Shown here: positions 26,846-34,571 of the stretch, one piece after another
Position numbering within the stretch: position 1 is the first letter of the stretch
How the letters are laid out: the number at the start of each line of letters is the position of its first letter
Notes under the pieces: generated by a model
Told to the model about the DNA's origin: nothing
Database searches by the model: none
What the model saw: only the letters and a program-made list of their open reading frames with translations
Source: Christensenellaceae bacterium
Lineage (GTDB): Bacteria > Bacillota > Clostridia > Christensenellales > Aristaeellaceae
Assembly (NCBI GenBank): GCA_012837835.1
Contig: DUQK01000051.1
Coordinates: 1-45,083 of the forward strand
Reading direction: 5' to 3'
DNA length: 45,083 nucleotides
Translations under genes and position numbers: made by a program

Positions 26846-28321
26846 CTATATAACAAACTCAAAAACAGTTTCCCCGTTCTTACCGCTTACTACATTTATA
26901 TCTATACCATGCCTATTTGCTATTTCTTTGGCTATGGTAAGCCCAAGGCCGAAGCCTTTTTCGGGGGTATCATTGCCCCTATAAAACGAGGTGAATATAT
27001 GCTCCATATCCTTTGTATCTATAGCTTTGCCCTTATTAATTACCTGTATTTTTATATTATCGCCGTCTGCGTATTCCTTAATTATTACTTTTTCATTGGG
27101 GCTTGAATACTTAATAGCGTTGTTTATTACTGTAATAAACATCTGCCTTAGCCTAGTGTAGTCGCAATCTATCATATGGTATGCGTGTTCTGTGTTTATT
27201 TGCAGCTCTATGCCTTTTTCTTTCGCTAATACCCTCTGGCTTCGGACTGCGTCTTTAAGTATGGATATAAGGTCTTCCTCGTTAAAATTCATGGGGAAGC
27301 TTAGGTTTTTGAGAGAGTTAAGCTCCATAAGGTCTGCGACTAATCTTTCAAGCACACTTATTTCTTTATATAATAAATTGTGGTAGTCCTCTATTTCATT
27401 ATCATTAATTACGCCTGATACCAAGCCTTCAAGCGAGCTTTTCATTACGGTTACAGGCGTTTTTAATTCGTGGGATATATTCGATATAAAATCATTGCGC
27501 ATATTGTCAAGGTTTTCGCTCTCTATGCGGCTTTTTTCAAGCCTTAAGGCGAGTTCGTCTATATTTTGCGCGAGTTTGCCTATTTCATCGTCCTGCAATA
27601 CATTGGTTTTAACGATATAATCTCCGTCTGTCATCTGTTTTACAGCTATGTCTATGCTGTTTATGGGGCTTATAAACCTGCGGGCGAAAAATAGCACAAG
27701 CACAAAGGCTATTAGCATACCAACCAGTACGGATATTATAATTATATACAACGCGGAATTTATAAAGCCCTTCGCAAGGGATATGTTCTCATGTATTAAT
27801 ATTGCGCCGTATATGCTGCCGTCTTTGTTTTTAAGCGGAGCCACGGCAGACAGCGTGCCCTCTTCAAATATATTATCAAAGCTTTCAGTTGTAACGGCTT
27901 TTCCTTCAAATGCTTCATCTATCGCGCGCTTTTCATGGGGGGATAAATCCTCATACGATATGCGTATATCGGCGGTTGCTCTTTGGAACACCCTATCCGT
28001 CTTATATATAAGCCAAATATTGCCGTCTAGCACCTCGTCCATCCAATTAATGTATTTGGGGGATACTCTCATTTCCCTAGCGTTTTTTCCTAAGCCTTTC
28101 CTAGCTTGCCCCGCTGCGCCATGTTCCTCGCCTGAGAATATATCCATATTGTTTGATATGCCGTGCGCGATATTTTCCGCTCTTCTTAATAAATCCGCCT
28201 TGTAGGAATCCACATAGGCTTTCTGCCCTAAAAAAACCAAAACACCGCCTGTAATCAGCGAATTGCTTACAACTATTAATAAAAAATACAGTATTAACTT
28301 TCTTGTTATTTTATTATTCAA
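26846..28321 (-). CDS. Sensor histidine kinase
   Basis: 491 residues. TM1 about 10-32, an extracytoplasmic sensor region of about 150 residues, TM2 about 186-212, HAMP, then HisKA with the phosphorylated His in FISNISHELKTPVT, and HATPase with INNAIKYSSPNEK and GFGLGLTIAKEI. The sensor region ends with VAPLKNKDGSIYGAILI, as in Cache/PAS-like folds. The start is TTG overlapping the response-regulator stop (TTGA). Likely signal: envelope stress or a substrate of the downstream exporter; the sequence does not say which. Confidence 0.9.
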   Translation of the reverse strand: MNNKITRKLILYFLLIVVSNSLITGGVLVFLGQKAYVDSYKADLLRRAENIAHGISNNMDIFSGEEHGAAGQARKGLGKNAREMRVSPKYINWMDEVLDGNIWLIYKTDRVFQRATADIRISYEDLSPHEKRAIDEAFEGKAVTTESFDNIFEEGTLSAVAPLKNKDGSIYGAILIHENISLAKGFINSALYIIIISVLVGMLIAFVLVLFFARRFISPINSIDIAVKQMTDGDYIVKTNVLQDDEIGKLAQNIDELALRLEKSRIESENLDNMRNDFISNISHELKTPVTVMKSSLEGLVSGVINDNEIEDYHNLLYKEISVLERLVADLMELNSLKNLSFPMNFNEEDLISILKDAVRSQRVLAKEKGIELQINTEHAYHMIDCDYTRLRQMFITVINNAIKYSSPNEKVIIKEYADGDNIKIQVINKGKAIDTKDMEHIFTSFYRGNDTPEKGFGLGLTIAKEIANRHGIDINVVSGKNGETVFEFVI

Positions 28322-29004
28322 GTGGCACTCCCTTCAAACTTATAGCCCACGCCCCTTATTGTTTTTATTGCGGTATCTAAATTGGAATGTTCAGCCAGCT
28401 TTGCCCTAAGCCGCTTTATATGGGTATCCACGGTTCTTAAATCGCCGTAATAATCGTAGCCCCATAAGGAATCCAGCAGGTTTTCCCTTGTGAATACCTT
28501 GTTTTCGTTTGAGGCGAGCGTCCACAGTATTTCAAACTCTTTCTTGGTAAGCTCTACATTTTGCCCCTCTATTTCGCAGGTGTAGCTGGCTAAATCAAGC
28601 TTCATATTGCCAAATGTAAGGCTTGTGTTCTGGTCGGGCTTTTTTTCTATGCGCCTTAATATCGCCCGAATCCTCGCCATAACTTCGGCTACTGAAAAAG
28701 GCTTTACTATATAATCATCCGCGCCTAAATCTAGTCCCATTATCTTTTCATAATCTTCGCCCTTGGCGGTTATCATAATAATAGGCACCATGGATTCGCG
28801 CCTTATGCTCTTGCACACCTGATAGCCGTCTTTTTTTGGCATCATAATATCAAGGAGAATTAAATCATAGTCATTCTTGTGAAACAGCTCCAGCGCTTCT
28901 TCCCCGTTATACGCAACATCTACTTGCAAGTTTTCTTTTGCCGCAAAGCGCTTAAGTATGTCTACTATGTCTTTATTATCATCTGCTATTAGTATCCTGC
29001 TCAT
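28318..29004 (-). CDS. Response regulator, OmpR/PhoB type
   Basis: Receiver domain with acidic pocket ADD, phospho-acceptor Asp in LILLDIMMPKKDG (about residue 50), Thr/Ser switch IMITAK and Lys in YIVKPF; then a winged-helix DNA-binding domain (TKKEFEILWTLASNENKVF and DTHIKRLRAKL, ending VRGVGYKFE). GGAGG five bases before the ATG at 29004 fixes the start; an upstream in-frame ATG lies within that Shine-Dalgarno region. It is co-transcribed with the kinase (4-bp overlap) and should control the ABC exporter and perhaps the DUF2202 gene. Confidence 0.92.
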   Translation of the reverse strand: MSRILIADDNKDIVDILKRFAAKENLQVDVAYNGEEALELFHKNDYDLILLDIMMPKKDGYQVCKSIRRESMVPIIMITAKGEDYEKIMGLDLGADDYIVKPFSVAEVMARIRAILRRIEKKPDQNTSLTFGNMKLDLASYTCEIEGQNVELTKKEFEILWTLASNENKVFTRENLLDSLWGYDYYGDLRTVDTHIKRLRAKLAEHSNLDTAIKTIRGVGYKFEGSAT

Positions 29005-29030
29005 ACACACCTCCATAGCATAAGTTTACA

Positions 29031-29059
29031 CCAAAAAGGCAAGGCTTGAAAGCCTTGCC
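29031..29059 (-). terminator. Intrinsic terminator after the DUF2202 gene
   Basis: On the minus strand GGCAAGGCT-TTCA-AGCCTTGCC followed by TTTTT: a perfect 9-bp stem, 4-base loop and U-tract. It lies between the DUF2202 stop and the response-regulator start, so it should limit read-through into the two-component and ABC genes. Confidence 0.88.
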
Positions 29060-29076
29060 CTAGAGGTAATTTCGTT

Positions 29077-29820
29077 TTAGTTGCGGTTTGAGTTTTTGTG
29101 TAGTCTGTCCCTGCCGCCGCCGGAGTTGTCGTCATTGCCCCTGCCTGCGCCGCCTCTGCCACCTCTGCCACCTCTGCCTCTGCCGGAGTTGTCATCATTA
29201 CCCCTGCCTGCGCCTCTGCCAGAGTTGTCGTCATTGCCTCTGCCTGTACCTCTGCCGCCGCCTTTTGCATTGCGCGCTTCGTTGCGGTTGCCTGTTTGGT
29301 TATTGTCGCGGTTTTTGTATTTCCTTGTACCGTCTCCATCGCAGTTAAGGTTGTCTACGCCCTCTTCAATGGCTTTTTTGATTGTGTTGTAGTGCTGGTT
29401 AGAGCCGTTAAGCAGGTTGTTTAGCACTCTTTCAAGCCTGCTGTCATCTACAGTTTCGAGCAGTTCTTCAAGCATTTCAATGTCTTCTTTTTCAAACGCT
29501 AGGGCGAATGCTAGCGCATCTTCTAAAGTGGCGGGGATTTCTATATCCTGCGCTTTTGCGCCATCTGTGGATACATTAAGCCTTGTAAGTGACCTCATAA
29601 GCGCTTCTGCGTGCCTTGCTTCAGATTCTGCCAAGTTAGAAAATAGCTGAATTTCGGGGTAAATCTTGCTAAGCTCCGTGTAAAGGTATTTAGCCGTCAT
29701 CTCCTCTTCTACGAGGGCGATGTAATCGCTCTTCTCTTCCGCCATTGCTGCCGTGCCTTGCCCCATCACCATTGTGATTGCCAGGATTCCTACGATAAAT
29801 AGTTTAGATAGTTTCTTCAT
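29077..29820 (-). CDS. Secreted ferritin-like DUF2202 protein with an RGG-like repeat tail
   Basis: Signal peptide 1-27 (ends AAMA-EE). Residues about 30-165 are a helical DUF2202 domain of the ferritin-like class, with candidate metal ligands in VEEEMTAKYLY, AESEARHAEAL and SNQHYNTI. Residues about 188-240 are a low-complexity tail rich in Gly, Arg, Asn and Asp: GRGNDDNSGRGA repeats three times (12-residue period, 36 bp in DNA) with an inserted RGGRGGRGG. Such tails are unusual outside eukaryotes and could bind nucleic acid, anionic polymers or metal. A minus-strand promoter with TTGACA at 29874-29869 precedes it. First gene of the block that continues with the two-component system and exporter. 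Confidence 0.8.
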   Translation of the reverse strand: MKKLSKLFIVGILAITMVMGQGTAAMAEEKSDYIALVEEEMTAKYLYTELSKIYPEIQLFSNLAESEARHAEALMRSLTRLNVSTDGAKAQDIEIPATLEDALAFALAFEKEDIEMLEELLETVDDSRLERVLNNLLNGSNQHYNTIKKAIEEGVDNLNCDGDGTRKYKNRDNNQTGNRNEARNAKGGGRGTGRGNDDNSGRGAGRGNDDNSGRGRGGRGGRGGAGRGNDDNSGGGRDRLHKNSNRN

Positions 29821-29930
29821 TGTTCGTCACTCCTTTCTTGAGTACGATATGAGTATACCCCAGCTGTTTGTCAACAAAAGGGCAGCAATGTGGCTTTTGT
29901 GTGAAGAATTTTATTATTTTTCAAGGTAAT

Positions 29931-29965
29931 AAAAAAGAGAAGCTCATCGATTTGATGTTCTTCTC
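29931..29965 (-). terminator. Intrinsic terminator (minus strand)
   Basis: GAGAAG-AA-CATC-AAATC-GATG-AG-CTTCTC followed by TTTTTT on the minus strand. It closes the transcript of the Abi gene and/or of a short transcript starting at the promoter near 30126-30154. Confidence 0.7.
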
Positions 29966-30125
29966 CGGTCTCCTTTGTCGCATACATGTAGAGGCGTGGA
30001 CAACTCTGTTAATGAGAGTGTACATCATAAAGCGCATAGATGCAAGGATAAAAAATAGGGCGACAAAGACAAGCATTATCTCCCCGCAAAAATCTACCCG
30101 AAGGCGATTTTTTCCTAACAATGTA

Positions 30126-30154
30126 ATTTTATCTATTTTAGTACCAAAAGTCAA
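30126..30154 (-). promoter_or_regulatory. Sigma-A promoter at the 3' end of the Abi gene
   Basis: On the minus strand TTGACT (30154-30149), 17-bp spacer, TAAAAT (30131-30126). It overlaps the last codons of the Abi gene and would give a transcript of about 190 nt ending at the terminator 29931-29965. What it makes is unclear; see the findings. Confidence 0.5.
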
Positions 30155-31074
30155 CTAATTTTTTGAAATAATCAAAAATACTTTTAAGTCTAGAGTTATC
30201 TTCATAGTAATGAGAGTTTGCAAACATGTAATTTATAACTGTATTTAAATTTTTGCTTTGGATATCATGCAAGCCTGATGTTATAAGGGTTTTGTGCAAA
30301 TAAAGCAGACATGTTATTTGATAAATGCGAGGGTTTCTTAGCTTGCTTTGGTAGACATCTTTATTTGTATGTTTAGACAAATCCCTTGTGATATCATAAG
30401 AAGGATTATACTTTCTGGTTTTAGTAGACAAATCATTCAAAATGCAGTTGTTATGAGCACAGGCATTACGCAACTTGCTTATGTCTTTCAATATATAAAA
30501 CTCATTAAGCATAGGTTTGTTACTGTGTTTTTCTGCTACAAATCCGTAGATGTTTACAAAGGTGCCAAAGGGAACAATTTCAATCAATGCCCAAATAGGC
30601 ATGTCGTCTTTGTGCTTTATATAGATATCTTTACAATAATCGTTTTTTTCTGCTTTACGGAATATATCATTATATCTTTCTTTAGAGCAATAAAATCTGG
30701 AAGTAGGTGGTAAAGTCATATGTTCTTGCACAATAGAGTAACCATCTTCATCAGATTGTGTAATAAAGGTCATAAGCTTTGCTTTAGCAAAGTGCTCAAC
30801 ATCAAGGCACATCAAAAGCAAACAATACCTTAAATGCATATCTATTTTAGAGAGGTCCTTAAGATAAGCAAAATCAAGGTTTAAGTAATGTCCCTTTGAG
30901 TTTGTCTCAAAGTTTTTCCGGTATGCAGTAAGCTTAAAGTAGTTATTAGTTTGACTAAGTGATTCTATAGCCTCAGCTTTAGAGCGGTACTTAAAAGTAA
31001 CGCCTCGTGCCTCTAGTAGATCTAACTGTTCTTCTATACTAAGCTTGGGCTTAAGATGTTTTGTCTTATAACAT
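30138..31074 (-). pseudogene. Abi (AbiD/F-like, Abi_2) HEPN family protein, start-proximal frameshift
   Basis: Abortive-infection family protein. The open frame runs 31076-30138 (about 312 codons, the usual Abi_2 length) and reads KPKLSIEEQLDLLEARGV, NYFKLTAYRKNF, FAYLKDLSKIDMHLRY, then the HEPN motif LRNACAHNN (R-x4-H), expected of a ribonuclease active in phage or toxin response. But it has no usable start in frame: the only ATG with a ribosome binding site (AGGGTG, ATG 31074-31072) is followed by TTA TAA in its own frame. Removing one base after the ATG joins it to the Abi frame (MYKTKHLKPKL). It could start only at an internal ATG (30839), losing about 78 conserved residues. So it is a one-base lesion, a sequencing error or a recoded gene. 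Confidence 0.75.
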
Positions 31075-31488
31075 AATCACACCCTCTGAATTTAAATATC
31101 AACCAAATGTATTGTACCACAAAGCCCCATATAGTATAAAGCCCTCTTTTTGATTAAAAAACTATATATAGTATTATAGTCAGCAGCATGTATTGCATAT
31201 CAAAATATCAAAGGCTCTGTATATGCAGAGGTGTTATTGTAGGCAATGCCCTCTGTACAGAATATAAGCTTTATGTTCACAAACACAAAACCCCGGTTAC
31301 ATTGTCGTGACTTAAAAACGCCAGTCTACTCTATGTTTATTCAACTACAATATCGTAACAACATAACAAATCAAAAGCGATGGGAAACCCACCGCTTAAG
31401 CAAAACACTTTTGAAAATCACTTTTACGTACAACTAAAAAGCCTAACTATACACAAAACAATTAATCCGCGCCTATACGCACAAGCCT
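31075..31488. other. Gene-free stretch
   Basis: AT-rich, no convincing ORF. It holds the upstream region of the Abi gene, a short hairpin CTCTG-TATATG-CAGAG (31215-31230) and an AT palindrome ACTATATATAGT (31161-31172) followed by Ts on the minus strand. None is strong enough to name. Confidence 0.4.
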
Positions 31489-31968
31489 TTATTCAACAAA
31501 AAACTCAATCCATATTGACGGAACATCTTCAGTTGTTTCGTAGTAATAATAATTATCGGAAAGAACCAGCTTATTCTCCAGTGATGAACCTTTCATCTGT
31601 TCTATAAGCTGTGTACCTTCTTCTTTTATTTGTTCCTTAGTGATATTCTTATCGCCCGAGTGCTTAAACACAGACAAGAAACACCAAAACTTAATCATAT
31701 CTTCGTCTGATAATTCTTTATCAGCATGTATAGTTCCTAAATAGGTGTTTAATATATTCATTAAAGAAATATTGTTGCCACTATACATGGTATCAGTTTC
31801 AATGGTAAATGGAGATTTTTCAATAGCAATACCGAATTTTCTTACATTTTCAAAGTAGGTTTCCATTATTTCCTCTTTACTTAAAGGAAGAGGCTCTGCT
31901 AGCGAAACGGGCAGGAGCGCAGCCAACAATAGCATAAGGGTTAGTAGTAGTGCGAGCGTTTTTTTCAT
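31489..31968 (-). CDS. Small secreted protein of unknown function
   Basis: About 159 residues from the ATG at 31968, which has TTGGAGG 5-6 bp upstream; the apparent longer start (TTG) is the Shine-Dalgarno itself. Signal peptide KKTLALLLTLMLLLAALLPV with an SLAEP cleavage region. The mature part is acidic and helical with a C-terminal strand (YYYYETTEDVPSIWIEFFVE). No family recognised. Stands alone between the Abi gene and the divergent aldehyde dehydrogenase. Confidence 0.65.
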   Translation of the reverse strand: MKKTLALLLTLMLLLAALLPVSLAEPLPLSKEEIMETYFENVRKFGIAIEKSPFTIETDTMYSGNNISLMNILNTYLGTIHADKELSDEDMIKFWCFLSVFKHSGDKNITKEQIKEEGTQLIEQMKGSSLENKLVLSDNYYYYETTEDVPSIWIEFFVE

Positions 31969-32104
31969 TTTTTCCTCCAAAAATAAATCTAAATTTCCCC
32001 CTTACATGTATCATTTTAACATACAGCTCAAAAAAAGTTAATACTCTATCCGCAATTGAAAACCCATACACCGCGTGTTAAAATAGCCAAACGGAGGTGG
32101 GCAT

Positions 32105-33475
32105 ATGGATATTTTAGAGGCGCTTAATATGCAAAGGGAATTTTTTAATGCAGGCAATACTCGCTGCACGGAATATAGGCTGAATGTTTTAAGGAAGTTA
32201 AAGGCAAATATAAAGCACATGGAGGGGGAAATACTTGAGGCTCTCTATGCGGATTTATCTAAGGCAGGCATGGAAGCTTATATAACTGAAGTCGGCATAG
32301 TGTACGATGAAATAAACTATATGCTAAAAAATTTAAGAAAGCTTTCAAAGCCAAGGTATAAGCTGTCGCCCTTATCGCATATGCCGTCTAGGCTGCTAGA
32401 ATATAAGGAACCTTACGGCAATGTGCTTATAATAAGCCCTTGGAACTTCCCCTTTTTGCTAACAATATCGCCCCTTGTTGACGCGCTTGCTGCGGGCAAT
32501 ACTGCCATAGTTAAGCCAAGCGCAAAGGCAGCGCACACTAAAAATATTATGCAAAAGCTTATAGAAAGCACATTCCCCCCTGAATATGTGTATTATGTAG
32601 GCGGTGGAAGGGAGCAAAACGCAAACTTGCTCGATTACCATTACGATTATATTTTCTTTACAGGCTCTAAAAATTTCGGCAAAGAGGTAATGAAAAAAGC
32701 TGCGGAGCACTTAACGCCTGTTACTCTTGAACTTGGCGGCAAAAGCCCCTGCATAATAGACAAAAACTGCAATATGGATTTGGCTGTTAAGCGCTCCATG
32801 TTCGGCAAGCTTACAAATGCGGGGCAGGTATGCGTTGCGCCGGATTATTTTTTAGTGCATGAAGATATAGCGGAACAATTTATAAGTAAATGCAAAGCCC
32901 GCATACAGGAAGTATACACAGATGAGCCGCTAAATTGCGATTTTTACCCAAATATTATAAGCAAGCAAGAGTTTGATAGAATATTAAGCCTTATAGATGT
33001 AGAAAAAACAGTATTTGGCGGTAAAAGCTATGCTAATAGCCTTAAAATAGAGCCTACCCTTCTATACCCTGTAAACTTACAAGACGCATGCATGAGCATG
33101 GAGATATTCGGTCCCATAATACCCGTAATACCTTATAATAACCACGAGGAAAACCTTAATATCATAGCTAAAAACCCAACACCCCTTGCACTGTACATAT
33201 TTACAGAGGATAAAAAAATAGCGGATTATTATATAAAAAATGTGCGCTTTGGCGGCGGCTGCATAAACGATACTATTATGCATGTAGGCACAAATAAAAT
33301 AGGCTTCGGCGGAGTGGGGCAAAGCGGAATGGGTCTGTACCATGGCAAATACGGCTTTGATACATTCACACACAAAAAAGGTATGGTAAATACCTCCATC
33401 CGCTTTGATATGCCTGTAAGGTATTTGCCGCCTAGCAAATGTAAGATGAATATATTAAAAAGAGTGCTCAGGTAA
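32105..33475 (+). CDS. NAD(P)-dependent aldehyde dehydrogenase, class-3 type
   Basis: Oxidises aldehydes to acids. 456 residues, the length of class-3/fatty aldehyde dehydrogenases, which lack the longer N-terminus of class 1/2. Visible: ISPWNFPFLL and IVKPSAKAA (cofactor), FTGSKNFG, catalytic Glu in TLELGGKSPCI, nucleophile Cys in NAGQVCVAPDY, EIFGPIIPV and the closing GGGCINDTIMH and FGGVGQSGMG. GGAGGTGGGC precedes the ATG. Substrate not predictable; lactaldehyde from fucose breakdown is possible given the sugar module nearby, but it is on the other strand, separated by a repeat element. Confidence 0.9.
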   Translation: MDILEALNMQREFFNAGNTRCTEYRLNVLRKLKANIKHMEGEILEALYADLSKAGMEAYITEVGIVYDEINYMLKNLRKLSKPRYKLSPLSHMPSRLLEYKEPYGNVLIISPWNFPFLLTISPLVDALAAGNTAIVKPSAKAAHTKNIMQKLIESTFPPEYVYYVGGGREQNANLLDYHYDYIFFTGSKNFGKEVMKKAAEHLTPVTLELGGKSPCIIDKNCNMDLAVKRSMFGKLTNAGQVCVAPDYFLVHEDIAEQFISKCKARIQEVYTDEPLNCDFYPNIISKQEFDRILSLIDVEKTVFGGKSYANSLKIEPTLLYPVNLQDACMSMEIFGPIIPVIPYNNHEENLNIIAKNPTPLALYIFTEDKKIADYYIKNVRFGGGCINDTIMHVGTNKIGFGGVGQSGMGLYHGKYGFDTFTHKKGMVNTSIRFDMPVRYLPPSKCKMNILKRVLR

Positions 33476-33644
33476 AGGAAAGCGCAATAGACTACTGTTT
33501 CGCCTTATTAGCTAGCCAATTATTGAAACAAATTTTGTATGAGCTGATTTGAGGAAATCACTAAACAAGATATAACCTTGCAACAATTTTTATTAAGGTT
33601 GTTATTTGCCATAAAAAGAGCGAATGATTTGTAGTGTATAGATG

Positions 33645-33803
33645 ATAATTATTTCAGCCTAAATCAGCTTTATCTTGTGCGCCTTTTCCGATTTGTCTTT
33701 GCTTTGTTAAGGCGCTATAGCGCCGCTATGTTTACTTCGCCAAGCTTTGCCAAATCAAATAATTCGCTGCAATCTATGCGCTGCTTTAAACTGAGATAAG
33801 TAT
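33645..33803. repeat. MITE-like inverted-repeat element, copy B
   Basis: 159 bp. Terminal inverted repeats: left ATAATTATTTCAGCCTAAAT, right end reverse-complementing to ATACTTATCTCAGTTTAAAG (19 of 24 positions pair). The core matches copy A at 6649-6765 closely, with an extra central hairpin GGCGCTATAGCGCC that copy A lacks. The whole sequence can fold into one long imperfect stem. It lies between convergent genes (33476-33816 gap); the 33476-33644 part shows nothing. Confidence 0.7.
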
Positions 33804-33816
33804 GAGAGTGCTCAGC

Positions 33817-34479
33817 TCATTTGTTATATATATTGTTGAATTTGATGCATGCGTTTTTTAAACCCTCAGGTTGTTTGAATATGTTATGTATGGTTCCAAC
33901 GACTATGTCGATACCCATATGGTAACATTTATCGCATATAGCGTAATCAGCTCCGCCATCTACATTAATCACAAAATTACAGCCTAGTCTTTTTCTTATC
34001 GTAGTTAATTCGCGTAGGCGTTCAATTCCTCCCTCTAAGAAGCTTTGTCCTGCAAAACCCGGTTCAACGGTCATAACAGTTACCATATCGACGTAATTTG
34101 CGTAGGATTCTACAGAATCTATTTGCTGACTTGGATTTATTACTATTCCAGGTTTCAAACCACGTGAGCGCGCTTTATCGATAGTTCTTCTGACAAAGCG
34201 CGTTGAGTCTGAATGAAAGGAGAAATATTCCACATTTGCTTCAGAAAGCGGTTCTATATATTCCAAAGGATTATTCACCATCAAGTGTACATCAAAAACA
34301 ATTTGAGGATAGACTTCTTTTATTTCTGCAATCGTTTTAACTGAATAACTTAAGTTAGGAACATAGTTTCCATCCATGATGTCGAGGTGAAACATAGTAA
34401 TTCCACCTTCAATGAGTTCATTGAGTTTTTCTTTTAATTCAAGTATGTTTATATTCATTATTGATGCCGAAACTAACAT
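33817..34479 (-). CDS. Ribulose-phosphate 3-epimerase family protein
   Basis: TIM-barrel epimerase that interconverts ribulose-5-phosphate and xylulose-5-phosphate or related ketose phosphates. Motifs: FHLDIMDGNYVPNLSYS, DVHLMVNNPLEYI, VMTVEPGFAGQSFL and INVDGGAD, which hold the metal ligands and catalytic aspartates. 220 residues is normal. Start at 34479 is set by GGAGG; a longer frame has none. NPGFGGQ of housekeeping Rpe is EPGFAGQ here, so a specialised role (allulose-6-phosphate or D-arabinose-derived substrate) is possible. Divergent from the LacI gene and probably part of its regulon. Confidence 0.85.
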   Translation of the reverse strand: MLVSASIMNINILELKEKLNELIEGGITMFHLDIMDGNYVPNLSYSVKTIAEIKEVYPQIVFDVHLMVNNPLEYIEPLSEANVEYFSFHSDSTRFVRRTIDKARSRGLKPGIVINPSQQIDSVESYANYVDMVTVMTVEPGFAGQSFLEGGIERLRELTTIRKRLGCNFVINVDGGADYAICDKCYHMGIDIVVGTIHNIFKQPEGLKNACIKFNNIYNK

Positions 34480-34506
34480 ATTACCTCCAAAATGATGATT
34501 ACGGGA

Positions 34507-34519
34507 ATTGCAAAGCAAT
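34507..34519. promoter_or_regulatory. Candidate LacI-type operator
   Basis: Perfect inverted repeat ATTGC-AAA-GCAAT in the 92-bp region between the divergent epimerase and lacI-type genes, with further partial symmetry outside (GGA...TCC). It is the best palindrome there. No second copy was found upstream of fucI, so the assignment is tentative. Confidence 0.4.
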
Positions 34520-34571
34520 CTCCAGAATGATAATATAAAGCTTAATATATTATTGTTTAGGAGCGGAGTAG

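Noticed and set aside
29001-29392. Open frames opposite and overlapping the DUF2202 gene (Pro/Leu-rich and Ala/Thr-rich)
   Set aside because: They exist because the 36-bp coding repeats leave all frames open; no ribosome binding sites, and the real frame has a signal peptide and domain.
29921-30076. 51-residue hydrophobic ORF as a type I toxin
   Set aside because: It has a good ribosome binding site, but its terminator lies before its stop codon and no antisense promoter was found. Kept only as a finding about the transcription unit.
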